Virus record (IMG/VR): IMGVR_UViG_3300017752_004237
Span: 1-32,626 of that record
Reading direction: 5' to 3' (one strand)
DNA: 32,626 bases
From: a virus
Shown: one piece after another, positions 1-7,304 of the stretch
How positions within the stretch are numbered: position 1 is the stretch's first letter
Layout: each line of letters begins with the position of its first letter
Made by a program: the position numbers and the translations under genes
Notes under the pieces: generated by a model
Databases searched by the model: none
Told to the model about the DNA's origin: nothing
The model's input: only the letters and a program-made list of their open reading frames with translations

Positions 1-213
1 ATGCCAAGCATTGATGCCAGGAATATCTCTTGCACCTGGAATCAAACGCAGTGTAATTTTTTCGCCAAGATGCTTTTCAAGTTCTTTTTTTACAATGTCT
101 GCCCATACTGTTGTGCCTTGACCAGGCTTTTGTGGAACAACCATTGTTACTTCTGCCATTGCTGAAGTAAACATAAACAAGGATGCTACGATCCCTAGTA
201 CTAGATTTTTCAT
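1..213 (-). CDS. tctC: TctC-like periplasmic substrate-binding protein (N-terminal part)
   Basis: The first 71 residues are visible; the rest runs off the left end of the window. The protein starts MKNLVLGIVASLF and has a Sec signal peptide (Lys-2, hydrophobic core, SAMA|E cleavage around residue 20). The mature part opens with VTMVVPQKPGQGTTVWADI, which fits the start of Bug/TctC binding proteins (a beta strand followed by a Pro-Gly-Gly-type ligand loop). The family binds small carboxylates such as citrate or other organic acids in the periplasm and hands them to TctA/TctB. It lies 9 bases downstream of tctA, so the two are probably co-transcribed. The start ATG at 213 is the only sensible one because it opens the signal peptide. 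The substrate cannot be told. Confidence 0.85.
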   Translation of the reverse strand, partial: MKNLVLGIVASLFMFTSAMAEVTMVVPQKPGQGTTVWADIVKKELEKHLGEKITLRLIPGARDIPGINAWH

Positions 214-222
214 TTTTATCTC

Positions 223-1677
223 CTATACAAAATCTATTCTTGCTTTATTAAAAAATATTCCCCATATTGCAGCACTAACTGCTAGTGTGAGGAATATAAG
301 TGGAAGTGGTTCAAGTAGCAAGTTTCTCCAACCATAACCAAATGTGTCAAACTGAACCCAACTGGATTCTAGTCTAGCACTTAAAATATAACCGATTAGA
401 AAACTAACACGGCTAAACTTAGTAAACTTTAGTACCATGCCTGCACAGCAACATATTGCCAGCATAGCATAATCATTAAACATACCTGTGTACTGTGTGC
501 TTGCCCAAATCAAACTAGCAAGTATGGGCCAAAAGTAATAACGGAAAGGAATGTTTGTAATATAAACTGCGTACTTAATAAATCCATAACTGATAGGCAG
601 AATTATTAATAAACTCCAAAGGTAACTGCTGAGTAGTACTTCAAAAAATTTTTCATCTTCTAGTACGCTTGGTGTGCCTAACTCAAGACCAACATACATT
701 AACAGTCCCATCACAATTACTTCAAACGGTGCGCCGGGTATCCCAAACAACACTGTGGGGACATAACTGGTTGCTTTTTGGGCATTGTTAGCGCCTTCAC
801 ACCCAATAACACCACGCACATGCCCTTGTCCAACATTTTCACCATCACGTTTACCTAGTGCAACTGTTTGGCTGTATGCAAACCAATCTGCAATAGCGCC
901 ACCAATACCCGGAATCAATCCAATGAACCCTCCTATAAAGCCTCCACGCAATCCATCCCATCTATAACGCCAAGTGTCTTTTATGCCTTGTATTAGCTGT
1001 GCTACAATAACACCATTTGTTAGTTTGATCTTTTCTGCTTTCATCCAGTAAGCACTTAATAGTTCTGGAAACGCTAATACCCCTGCCATAATAGGAATAA
1101 TCTGCACACCATCACCTAGGTATTCCCAACCCATTGTCCAGCGTGGACTTGCAGTGTTTGGATCCATACCGATATGTCCTACAGCAACGCCTAGTATCAA
1201 TGCAAGTGCACCACGGAACCAATACTTACTGCTAACAAATATAACACAGGTCATAGCAAATATTAAGAAACTAAACATTTCTACAGTACCAAAATATAAC
1301 ACAATATTAGTATACCAAGGCAAGAACAAGAACACCAACAGTCCCCAGATTAAACCATTTACCCAGCTGGTGCTTATAGCAGCACTTAAAGCTCTGGCGG
1401 CTTCTCCTCTTCTGCTCATAGGAAATCCATCAACCATTGTTGCTGCAGCACCGCCTGCTCCGGGTATATTCATCACAATTCCACAGAAGCTGTCACCAAT
1501 GCTACTGGTGACAACAACTGCAGTAGTAAACACCACTAACATGTACGGGTCTTCAAAGTAACCTACAAAACTGTAGATTGCAATCAATCCAGTAGTAGCA
1601 CCTGCTACTGGTATCAGTCCTATAAAGAAGCCATAAAAGACTCCGAGTAGCAGTACAATGACGTATGTTTCAATCAT
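223..1677 (-). CDS. tctA: TctA-family large membrane subunit of a tripartite tricarboxylate transporter
   Basis: This 484-residue protein is close to full family length (about 500). It is very hydrophobic, with roughly ten or more membrane segments. TctA hallmarks occur in two halves: GLIPVAG (20-26), NIPGAGG (70-76), DGFPM (83-87) and GEAARAL (91-97), then GLIPGIGG (253-260), EGANNA (294-299) and GIPGAP (312-317). TctA is the permease that moves a carboxylate across the inner membrane using an ion gradient, fed by TctC. The small four-helix subunit TctB is not seen next to it, although many systems have the order C-B-A. The start overlaps the stop of the sulfotransferase-like gene upstream by ATGA, so it is coupled to a phage-type neighbour. 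It looks intact. Confidence 0.92.
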   Translation of the reverse strand: MIETYVIVLLLGVFYGFFIGLIPVAGATTGLIAIYSFVGYFEDPYMLVVFTTAVVVTSSIGDSFCGIVMNIPGAGGAAATMVDGFPMSRRGEAARALSAAISTSWVNGLIWGLLVFLFLPWYTNIVLYFGTVEMFSFLIFAMTCVIFVSSKYWFRGALALILGVAVGHIGMDPNTASPRWTMGWEYLGDGVQIIPIMAGVLAFPELLSAYWMKAEKIKLTNGVIVAQLIQGIKDTWRYRWDGLRGGFIGGFIGLIPGIGGAIADWFAYSQTVALGKRDGENVGQGHVRGVIGCEGANNAQKATSYVPTVLFGIPGAPFEVIVMGLLMYVGLELGTPSVLEDEKFFEVLLSSYLWSLLIILPISYGFIKYAVYITNIPFRYYFWPILASLIWASTQYTGMFNDYAMLAICCCAGMVLKFTKFSRVSFLIGYILSARLESSWVQFDTFGYGWRNLLLEPLPLIFLTLAVSAAIWGIFFNKARIDFV

Positions 1678-2213
1678 GGTTTATAGGTTGCTAAAAATAT
1701 ATCACTATGAACTTCGTGCTGAGTCCACTTAAGCTTATGTTTTTGCCCAAAATCTAATATTAAATAATTCTGTTCCTCAATACGTTTCATCATTGTCTCT
1801 TCATCTATGTACCAATCATAGTTTGGGTATGAGATGTTAAAACCACCTGCTTGTTTCCACCATAGAAAGCTTGCTAAATCTGGTCTGTAAATTAATTGGA
1901 CCCATGCATCTGAATACCTTTGTGTAATTTCTTCAAAATGATAGGGCCACTCATGACTCATTAGCAGTTTACAGCCTGCTGAGGTGCTCCAATCACCGAA
2001 AGGTCTGTTTAAATTTGCCTGATCTAAGCTACAATCAAATTCCATTCCTGTTCCAAAATAAGCATCAATGTGACCACTATACTCACCATGCAAGTATTTA
2101 CGATTTGGAGTTCGATCTGTTTTGTTATAACTAGGATTTTGTTTAATTTCTTGAGCAATGCCACTCCAACGAGATCCTGGCACGCCTGTAAAAAATATCA
2201 TATCTGGTAACAT
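1674..2213 (-). CDS. Sulfotransferase-like protein of unknown role
   Basis: This is a 179-residue soluble protein. Its N-terminus, IFFTGVPGSRWSGIAQEI (residues 6-23), is a strand followed by a glycine/serine loop and a helix, like the PAPS-phosphate-binding loop of sulfotransferases. A YRPDLASFLWW segment near residues 109-119 resembles the region that holds the 3'-phosphate in that family (an R..D..S pattern). This is an inference from motif shape; the protein is shorter than typical sulfotransferases. It is the first gene after a terminator and is coupled to tctA by a 4-base overlap, which makes it a candidate member of the tct cassette. It could equally be a conserved phage protein of another P-loop type. 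Confidence 0.45.
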   Translation of the reverse strand: MLPDMIFFTGVPGSRWSGIAQEIKQNPSYNKTDRTPNRKYLHGEYSGHIDAYFGTGMEFDCSLDQANLNRPFGDWSTSAGCKLLMSHEWPYHFEEITQRYSDAWVQLIYRPDLASFLWWKQAGGFNISYPNYDWYIDEETMMKRIEEQNYLILDFGQKHKLKWTQHEVHSDIFLATYKP

Positions 2214-2225
2214 AATTTAGCCCAT

Positions 2226-2257
2226 AAAAAAATCCATGCCCTGAAGAGCACGGATTT
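2226..2257 (-). terminator. Rho-independent terminator after the methyltransferase gene
   Basis: Reading the minus strand, AAATCC (2257-2252) pairs with GGATTT (2235-2230), extended by TG/CA after one mismatch. The loop is about 10 bases and seven T follow, partly overlapping the stem. It lies between the stop of the methyltransferase (2302) and the start of the sulfotransferase-like gene (2213). It would separate the phage operon from the downstream sulfotransferase-tctA-tctC set. Confidence 0.65.
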
Positions 2258-2262
2258 GAAAA

Positions 2263-2295
2263 GTTTAACGAACTTCTAAAAGAGCGTTGTTAAAC
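2263..2295. repeat. 7-base inverted repeat upstream of the terminator
   Basis: GTTTAAC (2263-2269) and GTTAAAC (2289-2295) are perfect reverse complements separated by 19 bases. They sit in the 88-base gap between the methyltransferase and the sulfotransferase-like gene. It may be a second RNA hairpin ahead of the terminator or a protein-binding site. No promoter with clear -35 and -10 boxes is obvious in this gap. Confidence 0.5.
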
Positions 2296-2301
2296 TATAT
2301 A

Positions 2302-2985
2302 TTAATCGAAAGGTTTTGACCAAACGAAGTAAAGTCTACCATTATTATCACTTTTTATATCGAGAATGTCAACCCCAAAATAATCAGCACAATTCACTAT
2401 AAAGTTTGTTGACCACGGATAAAATGAAATCCATTTAGATTCTGGGGGATCGTGAGGTAATCCTGGATTTACTCTGAAAAATAACTTACCATTTTTTGCC
2501 GTAAGAGATACAGCTTTTTCTAATTCAGAAAAAACTTTATCTGTAGAACCAAAATTAATACTTCCAAAAGCTATAATAGCATCATACTTTTCATCAGTGA
2601 CATAGTTTAAAATAGAAGTTGAAATATCTGCACACTTATTATAAGGATCTACTCCAGTAAGATTATGAATCTTACTTTTAAATTCATTGTAGCCACAACC
2701 TACATCTAACACAGCACGTGGATTTAAGTTATTTACTTCATTTATAATCGATAATCCAGAATATTTAAAGGACTTTGTTTTTGGTTGCCAAATTTCACTA
2801 AAATATTTGTGTAAAACTTCTTCATCAATTCTATCAACTAGTTCTCCTACGTTAGTAAATTTAACATTATCAATACTAATATTAAATATACCTTGAATTG
2901 CTTGTCGTAGTTTTTCATCGTTTCTCAAAAGTTGTGGAGATGTATGAAACATCTCTTCTAACTTAAAAAGTATTTTATTGTTCAT
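2302..2985 (-). CDS. Class I SAM-dependent methyltransferase-like protein
   Basis: This 227-residue protein has an unassigned N-terminal part of about 85 residues, followed by a Rossmann methyltransferase core. SAM motif I is VLDVGCG (92-98). An acidic strand end, LTGVDPY, follows near residue 110, and a motif IV-like strand, YDAIIAFGSINF, near 135-146. The acceptor is unknown. Its start overlaps the DUF3310-like gene by 11 bases. It is followed by a terminator, so it is the last gene of this long minus-strand run before the tct cassette. Confidence 0.7.
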   Translation of the reverse strand: MNNKILFKLEEMFHTSPQLLRNDEKLRQAIQGIFNISIDNVKFTNVGELVDRIDEEVLHKYFSEIWQPKTKSFKYSGLSIINEVNNLNPRAVLDVGCGYNEFKSKIHNLTGVDPYNKCADISTSILNYVTDEKYDAIIAFGSINFGSTDKVFSELEKAVSLTAKNGKLFFRVNPGLPHDPPESKWISFYPWSTNFIVNCADYFGVDILDIKSDNNGRLYFVWSKPFD

Positions 2986-3445
2986 TTTCTATATCATGCA
3001 CGTAAAGCTGAAGTAAAGCATAATGAAGAACTTTCATTATATCTTTACGAGCATCATCTTGTGTACCTTTTTTACCATATCTTTGTGCGTATTTTAATAC
3101 ATTACCAATACAAAATCCTGTTCCATGTCCTCCATCCATAATAAATTCTGTAGCTTGAAACTTATCACGAGAATAGTGTTGACTATAGGTAGCATCAATA
3201 TACTTTTTGAACTCTTTGATCAAAGCATCTTCATTATACTTATAGTTCGGCATTCTAGCTCCTTCAAGAGTGATAGTAATATCATCTATACTAAGTGTTG
3301 GGCTCTTAATTTTAGTGCGTTCGTCACTACCAAAATTACGTTTGTACACGGTTTTACCCTTATCAGGAGACTCAAATATTTTGTTATGTTGTTTTTCTTC
3401 ACGCATTCGGCGTTTCATATATTCTTCATGTTTTTCGTGCATCAT
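2975..3445 (-). CDS. DUF3310-like phage protein
   Basis: This is a 156-residue protein with a charged, disordered N-terminus (rich in Glu, Lys, Arg and Met for 45 residues). The C-terminal domain holds FCIGNVLKYAQRYGKKGTQD, followed by ARKDI...LHYALLQLY. The G-N-x-x-K-Y-x-x-R-x-G-K-K-x-x-x-x-D pattern is that of DUF3310, a small helical domain common in phage genomes and sometimes annotated as a nucleotide kinase without firm proof. The start may be Met-1 or Met-2, which are adjacent. It lies 7 bases after the bL33-like gene. Confidence 0.65.
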   Translation of the reverse strand: MMHEKHEEYMKRRMREEKQHNKIFESPDKGKTVYKRNFGSDERTKIKSPTLSIDDITITLEGARMPNYKYNEDALIKEFKKYIDATYSQHYSRDKFQATEFIMDGGHGTGFCIGNVLKYAQRYGKKGTQDDARKDIMKVLHYALLQLYVHDIENEQ

Positions 3446-3452
3446 ATACTAC

Positions 3453-3659
3453 CTATTTAGAGTGGGGAGGCATTCTAGTTTCTACAAACCAGACGTGTTG
3501 CCTTAAACCAGGATGGTATCTACGAATACGTAATTTTTTACCGTCCCTAAGTTGGCTTAAGGTTTTTGCGTATATAAAATGATATGAGGCACTATTACGG
3601 CTCTCGCCTTCTGGCACCATATGCACTTTATTTAGTTTATTTTTCTTTTTTGAGGCCAT
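3453..3659 (-). CDS. rpmG: bL33-like ribosomal protein
   Basis: This 68-residue, strongly basic protein opens MASKKKNKLNKVHMV, like MAK...KIKLVS in bacterial bL33. Its C-terminal half, KLRIRRYHPGLRQHVWF (42-58) plus ETRMP (60-64), lines up with the bL33 signature (KLelkKyDPvvRkHvxykEtKi), including the invariant Pro, Arg, His and Glu. It is about 13 residues longer than the usual 50-55, mainly through an insert around residues 17-25 and a short tail. The four zinc-binding Cys of some bL33 forms are absent, as in the common C-minus form. bL33 sits near the E site of the large subunit. A phage copy could exchange into host ribosomes. The start overlaps the upstream stop by one base (TAATG). I did not verify the homology by search. 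Confidence 0.65.
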   Translation of the reverse strand: MASKKKNKLNKVHMVPEGESRNSASYHFIYAKTLSQLRDGKKLRIRRYHPGLRQHVWFVETRMPPHSK

Positions 3660-3967
3660 TACTTTATCTTTTGTTTGATTGCGTTTAATAACTTAAAAAG
3701 ATTTTCTTTTTTATTGAGGTTAACTCCATCAACATCAATCTCTAGAATATCTTCTAATTCACGAAGCATAACCTTTACAGTCTGAGACTTATCTTCGTCT
3801 TCTATAATAGGTTTTTCGTAAATTTTAAGTTGAACTAACTTACTTATAACACTTCTATAACCTTTTGAGAAGTGCGATGCTAATTCATGCACGTCTTTTA
3901 GGTCTTCCTCATTATATAATTTAATTAATTCTGCTTCTTGTTCGTCATTCCAAGCTTTTACACTCAT
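3659..3967 (-). CDS. Small helix-turn-helix/SANT-like DNA-binding candidate
   Basis: This is a 102-residue acidic protein. Residues 6-50 (W-x-x-E-Q-E-A-E-L-I-K-L-Y ... ELASHFSKGYRSVISKL) have the pattern of a Myb/SANT-type or short HTH module: a Trp-led helix, a turn, and a recognition-like helix beginning at the Gly-Tyr-Arg-Ser. The C-terminal 45 residues are Lys/Glu/Leu-rich and probably helical. It lies between the bL33-like gene and the PC4-like gene with 1- and 4-base overlaps, so the three are translated together. A regulator role is inferred only. Confidence 0.5.
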   Translation of the reverse strand: MSVKAWNDEQEAELIKLYNEEDLKDVHELASHFSKGYRSVISKLVQLKIYEKPIIEDEDKSQTVKVMLRELEDILEIDVDGVNLNKKENLFKLLNAIKQKIK

Positions 3968-4233
3968 TTTTGCTCCAATTCTAGCTCAAGCTGTGTATTC
4001 CATATATATCTTTGAGCTACCGCATCACTTGCGTCTTCTAATAAGGGGACAAGAGAACTCACTTCATCTGCAGGAATTGAGAATCCTGATTTTGTAGGAT
4101 ACCACTGTCCTGTGTCTCCATCCATTGAGTATTCTCTAATATGTAGATAGAGTTTGTCTCTAAATTCGTTTATTGTTACTTTTACAGCGTTTCCATTAGG
4201 TTTGTGAAAAGCTGTGCCAAAATCAATATTCAT
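3964..4233 (-). CDS. PC4/p15-like single-strand DNA-binding transcription cofactor
   Basis: This 89-residue protein matches the PC4 C-terminal domain: a strand with VTINEFRDKLYLHIREY (19-35), then the hairpin end WYPTKSGFSIP (44-54) and a helix VSSLVPLLEDA (58-68). The [I]REY...PTKKGxxL pattern is diagnostic of the family. PC4-fold proteins bind single-stranded or melted DNA as dimers; bacterial and phage homologues exist. In a phage it could aid replication or transcription. It overlaps its neighbours by 4 bases on both sides. Confidence 0.75.
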   Translation of the reverse strand: MNIDFGTAFHKPNGNAVKVTINEFRDKLYLHIREYSMDGDTGQWYPTKSGFSIPADEVSSLVPLLEDASDAVAQRYIWNTQLELELEQK

Positions 4234-4814
4234 AAAATTACCGTTTGTTCCGTGTTAATGAAGTCTTTTAACCAAGGGGAAACAGGATATGCTTTAAATA
4301 TCTGTACTAATGAATATCTAGTTTTTGTTTCTGATTGATTTATCATCCCATGTCCTACTAAATCAGGATCAAATAATACTGTTTCACCTTTTTTAAGGCT
4401 AAATTGTTCAATAGAACCTTCGTGGTTAAACTGATATATAAAGTCATCACTTTCAGTTAATGCTGTAACTGCTCTAAGTCTAAAATCTTCGTTGGTTTTT
4501 GCATTAATATTATTATCATCTGTATGAATGGGGATAGTCTGTCCTGGTTCTTGTTTATGAATTCTTATCCTAGTTGTCTCAAACTCAAAGTAAGTTATTA
4601 AAGAACTACATAATTTATAGTATTTTGTAAACCTAAAGTCATTAGGATTTTCAATAGGTTTATTTCTATAAAAACTATGAATACCACCATCATTACTTTT
4701 AATTGATACTGCATCTACGTTACCTGCTAAATCCTGATCATCATGACCTTTAAAATTTAACTGTTTTAACCACGAAGTATCACACTCAATTTTAGTCTTG
4801 GCTATTATAAGCAC
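4230..4814 (-). CDS. 2OG-Fe(II) dioxygenase-like protein (aspartyl hydroxylase type)
   Basis: This is a 194-residue protein with a double-stranded beta-helix iron site: H97-x-D99 (in IPIHTDD), H155 (in LVGHGMINQS) and R166 (in TKTRYSL) as the 2-oxoglutarate-binding residue. This spacing fits the Asp/Asn beta-hydroxylase branch. The start is GTG at 4814, with AAAGGA about 8 bases upstream. It overlaps the preceding gene by 23 bases and the PC4-like gene by 4. The substrate is unknown; candidates are a peptide side chain, a nucleic acid or a small molecule. Confidence 0.7.
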   Translation of the reverse strand: MLIIAKTKIECDTSWLKQLNFKGHDDQDLAGNVDAVSIKSNDGGIHSFYRNKPIENPNDFRFTKYYKLCSSLITYFEFETTRIRIHKQEPGQTIPIHTDDNNINAKTNEDFRLRAVTALTESDDFIYQFNHEGSIEQFSLKKGETVLFDPDLVGHGMINQSETKTRYSLVQIFKAYPVSPWLKDFINTEQTVIL

Positions 4815-6171
4815 TTATATAATCCTTTAATCTAGCACCTTCTGCAGGTTGGTCTAGATAGTCTTTACCTAAAATCCATATATTAGGATTTTTATAATTA
4901 ATCTGCTCAAGCCAAGAATCATAACAAGATTTAACACCTGACAACCCTCTTAAATATTGAGCACCTACTGTATGAAAAGCATTACTCCACCATATAACTG
5001 AATTATCATTAGGTGTAATTGTGGATGTAATTTTTTCAGGATTAGAACATATGTCACAATGGATAAATTTATGAGGTAACTGCTTGTACCTATCCCAATG
5101 TTCTTTAATAGCTTTCTCAGAACCCCACCACTCTAACTCTCTTTCCCATAATTCTTTTCTAGATAAGTGCTGGGTTTCATTTCCGCCTGTTTCGTTTATT
5201 CGATATTTCTTTTGAGCGTAGTCAAGAAACTTAGGATAATCTTCTCCATCCCATTCTGTGACTAGCATTTTTTTAAATGCTAAAGCAGATTTACTATAAT
5301 CATAATAGATAACTTCACAATTGTCCGTAAAATTGTAGTGATTTAGAATCATATTAGGTTTAAAACTTGCAGCAACAGCGTATAATTTCTCTATTGGCTT
5401 TTCTATATTTACGTATTTTAAATCAGAGTAATTTTCTGTATTCCAAAAGAAAACACAGTCTTGTGCATAGTCTACTATATTAGTAATCCAAGATAACTGA
5501 TGTTCTAACTCAGCAGCACTGGTTGTTGGGTATAAATATTGTTTGTGTTCTCTGATTTTAGGATGAAAATTATATACAGTTAGATCATTAGCTAAACTAG
5601 TATTAATAAAATTCCACCCATCTACTAAAGGTGTACATATCGTAAGTTCTTCTGTTGGTTTCAAAGACAAAGGAGTATAGTCGTCGTGTATGTCTTTAAT
5701 ATGCCTTTCAGCCTTGATTACAAACTCTTCTCCTGAACTTTTATCACCAAACACGGGTTTATCAAATTTTTTATAATACTTAAGATTTACTAACATACAT
5801 TGTTTATGTAATCCATAATATCCTTCTTTGCCTTTTGGATTATTCATGTTCTTTTTATTCTTATCCATTATGTGACCAGTAATAAAAAAATCTTGTTTAT
5901 CTACCCATTTCTCAATAAAAGTAAAGAAATCTGCATCTTTAATGATATGTCCTACACTTTGAACTATACAATAATCTACGTCATAGTTTAAAGCTTCGTC
6001 TAAAACTTCATTAATATTTTCTTTAACAATGATTGGTCCAAAATATTTGAATCTAGTAAAGAATTCAGTTATTTCTTTATTTTTTTGCGCTTGGGTTAGG
6101 TTATGAGACATTCTCGTATCATCATAGATGCCTACCACATAATTTTTATTTTTACCCATTAATCTTTTCAT
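4792..6171 (-). CDS. Large conserved phage protein of unknown function
   Basis: This is a 459-residue soluble protein that I do not recognise. Residues 10-165 look like an alpha/beta nucleotide-sugar-type domain (NYVVGIYDD at the start, then DVDYCIVQS ending a strand near 70). The C-terminal 90 residues include FIHCDICSNP, a predicted strand VIWWSNAF, and ILGKDYLDQP near residue 435. It is rich in Trp, Tyr and Asn. It sits between two 2OG oxygenase genes and overlaps both (20 and 23 bases), so a shared pathway is possible. GAGAA precedes the ATG at 6171 by about 4 bases, which supports that start over Met-5. Confidence 0.5.
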   Translation of the reverse strand: MKRLMGKNKNYVVGIYDDTRMSHNLTQAQKNKEITEFFTRFKYFGPIIVKENINEVLDEALNYDVDYCIVQSVGHIIKDADFFTFIEKWVDKQDFFITGHIMDKNKKNMNNPKGKEGYYGLHKQCMLVNLKYYKKFDKPVFGDKSSGEEFVIKAERHIKDIHDDYTPLSLKPTEELTICTPLVDGWNFINTSLANDLTVYNFHPKIREHKQYLYPTTSAAELEHQLSWITNIVDYAQDCVFFWNTENYSDLKYVNIEKPIEKLYAVAASFKPNMILNHYNFTDNCEVIYYDYSKSALAFKKMLVTEWDGEDYPKFLDYAQKKYRINETGGNETQHLSRKELWERELEWWGSEKAIKEHWDRYKQLPHKFIHCDICSNPEKITSTITPNDNSVIWWSNAFHTVGAQYLRGLSGVKSCYDSWLEQINYKNPNIWILGKDYLDQPAEGARLKDYISAYNSQD

Positions 6172-6784
6172 AACTTCTCACAACTAATTCTTCAAATTGT
6201 TTTGTTTTAACACCATGAATAATCATATGATATCTGTCTTCATTACTTTTATTAATGTAAGCATGGGTATTGCCAACATCTAGTAACATAGCAGACCCAG
6301 GTTTAAAAGGTACATACCCCTCATGACCGTCCATCTTCATTAAACAACCTTTTGGGTGGTTTAAAGCTATATTTATTGGTGATAGCTTATGCTCATCTGT
6401 ATCTTTATGAGGAGTAATAAAACCTCCTGGTTCTAATAACATAAATCTTAATCTGTAATACGTTTTATAAGGAAAAACCTCTTTAAAAAACTTAGTAGTA
6501 ATAGGACACATATCAGCAATTTCTGTCCATTTATAAGGAGTTTCTTTATTAGATGTATAACCATACTGTTCATAATGGTTAGTTTTATCAGAATCAATTC
6601 CGTGAATACATAAGCTACGCCAACCTTTATGTCTATAACTACCGGCACCGTCTTGATCTCTATGTTTTACGAATAGATGTTTTATAGCTTTTGCTTCTTC
6701 ATACATTTCGTCATAAGGAAAATCTATATCAAGCTCAAGCCATGCTAATTTACTATCATTAACTATCCAACTAAACGTTTTCAT
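6152..6784 (-). CDS. 2OG-Fe(II) dioxygenase, aspartyl/asparaginyl hydroxylase-like
   Basis: This 210-residue protein has a clear cupin-type iron site: H126-x-D128 (in ITPHKDTDEHKL), H174 (in VGNTHAYINKS) and R184 (in NEDRYHMI). The G-x-F-I-x-P-H-x-D and N-x-x-x-H-x-x-x-N-x-x-x-x-x-R-Y arrangement is typical of the Asp/Asn beta-hydroxylase family and of relatives common in marine phages. The reaction would be hydroxylation using O2 and 2-oxoglutarate. It overlaps the Fe-S carrier gene upstream by 14 bases. The substrate is unknown. Confidence 0.8.
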   Translation of the reverse strand: MKTFSWIVNDSKLAWLELDIDFPYDEMYEEAKAIKHLFVKHRDQDGAGSYRHKGWRSLCIHGIDSDKTNHYEQYGYTSNKETPYKWTEIADMCPITTKFFKEVFPYKTYYRLRFMLLEPGGFITPHKDTDEHKLSPINIALNHPKGCLMKMDGHEGYVPFKPGSAMLLDVGNTHAYINKSNEDRYHMIIHGVKTKQFEELVVRSYEKING

Positions 6785-7304
6785 ATAGATCTAATAACTC
6801 CTCATCAAAAGCGAAACTAGTTCCACAACCGCAAGAGGCTTTTGCTCCTGGATTGACTACTTTTAACATTTTATTCATACCTGAATCTTCTAAATCAATA
6901 CTTGATCCATATAAAAACTTAAGACTTTCTGGATCAATTATAGCTACAGGATCAGTGCAGAAAGTAATATCATCATCTTCTCTGACGTCTACTGCTTCAA
7001 AGAGATAATTAAATCCTGAACACCCACCCCCTGCTACTGCAAACCTAAAGAATTGATTAGGTTCTAAGTTTTGTAGAATAAATATTTTTGCTTTGGCAGT
7101 TAGCGATGGTAGTTTTCCGTCGAATTCAGAATCAATAATAGGTGCGTTACCGTGAAAATCTGCTAAAACTTTTTCTTCTAAGCTTGGTTTATGTCTTTCA
7201 AGTACGTTTTGTGCAAGCCTAGCTACTTCGTCTTTATCTAAACTAGCTTCTAATTCTTCAAACCACTTATCTAAATCGTCGGGGCTTGTTATCTGTTGCG
7301 ACAT
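6771..7304 (-). CDS. A-type iron-sulfur carrier protein (IscA/ErpA/HesB-like)
   Basis: This 177-residue protein has an extra acidic helical N-terminal segment of about 65 residues, followed by an A-type carrier domain. The three conserved cysteines are present: C95 in AVAGGGCSGFNY, and C158 and C160 in GAKASCGCGTSF. A-type carriers take Fe-S clusters from a scaffold and pass them to target enzymes. Homologues are common in marine myoviruses. Possible local clients are the radical SAM protein at 19353-20240 or host proteins. Its first 38 bases overlap the end of the glycosyltransferase gene. Confidence 0.9.
   Translation of the reverse strand: MSQQITSPDDLDKWFEELEASLDKDEVARLAQNVLERHKPSLEEKVLADFHGNAPIIDSEFDGKLPSLTAKAKIFILQNLEPNQFFRFAVAGGGCSGFNYLFEAVDVREDDDITFCTDPVAIIDPESLKFLYGSSIDLEDSGMNKMLKVVNPGAKASCGCGTSFAFDEELLDLYENV

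Noticed and set aside
1154-1561. Plus-strand ORF of 135 codons
   Set aside because: It is a shadow of tctA on the other strand, with an Asn/Pro/Ile-rich, non-protein-like composition.
5531-5538. TATAAATA, a T4 late-promoter-like box on the plus strand
   Set aside because: It lies antisense inside the 459-residue gene with no downstream plus-strand gene.
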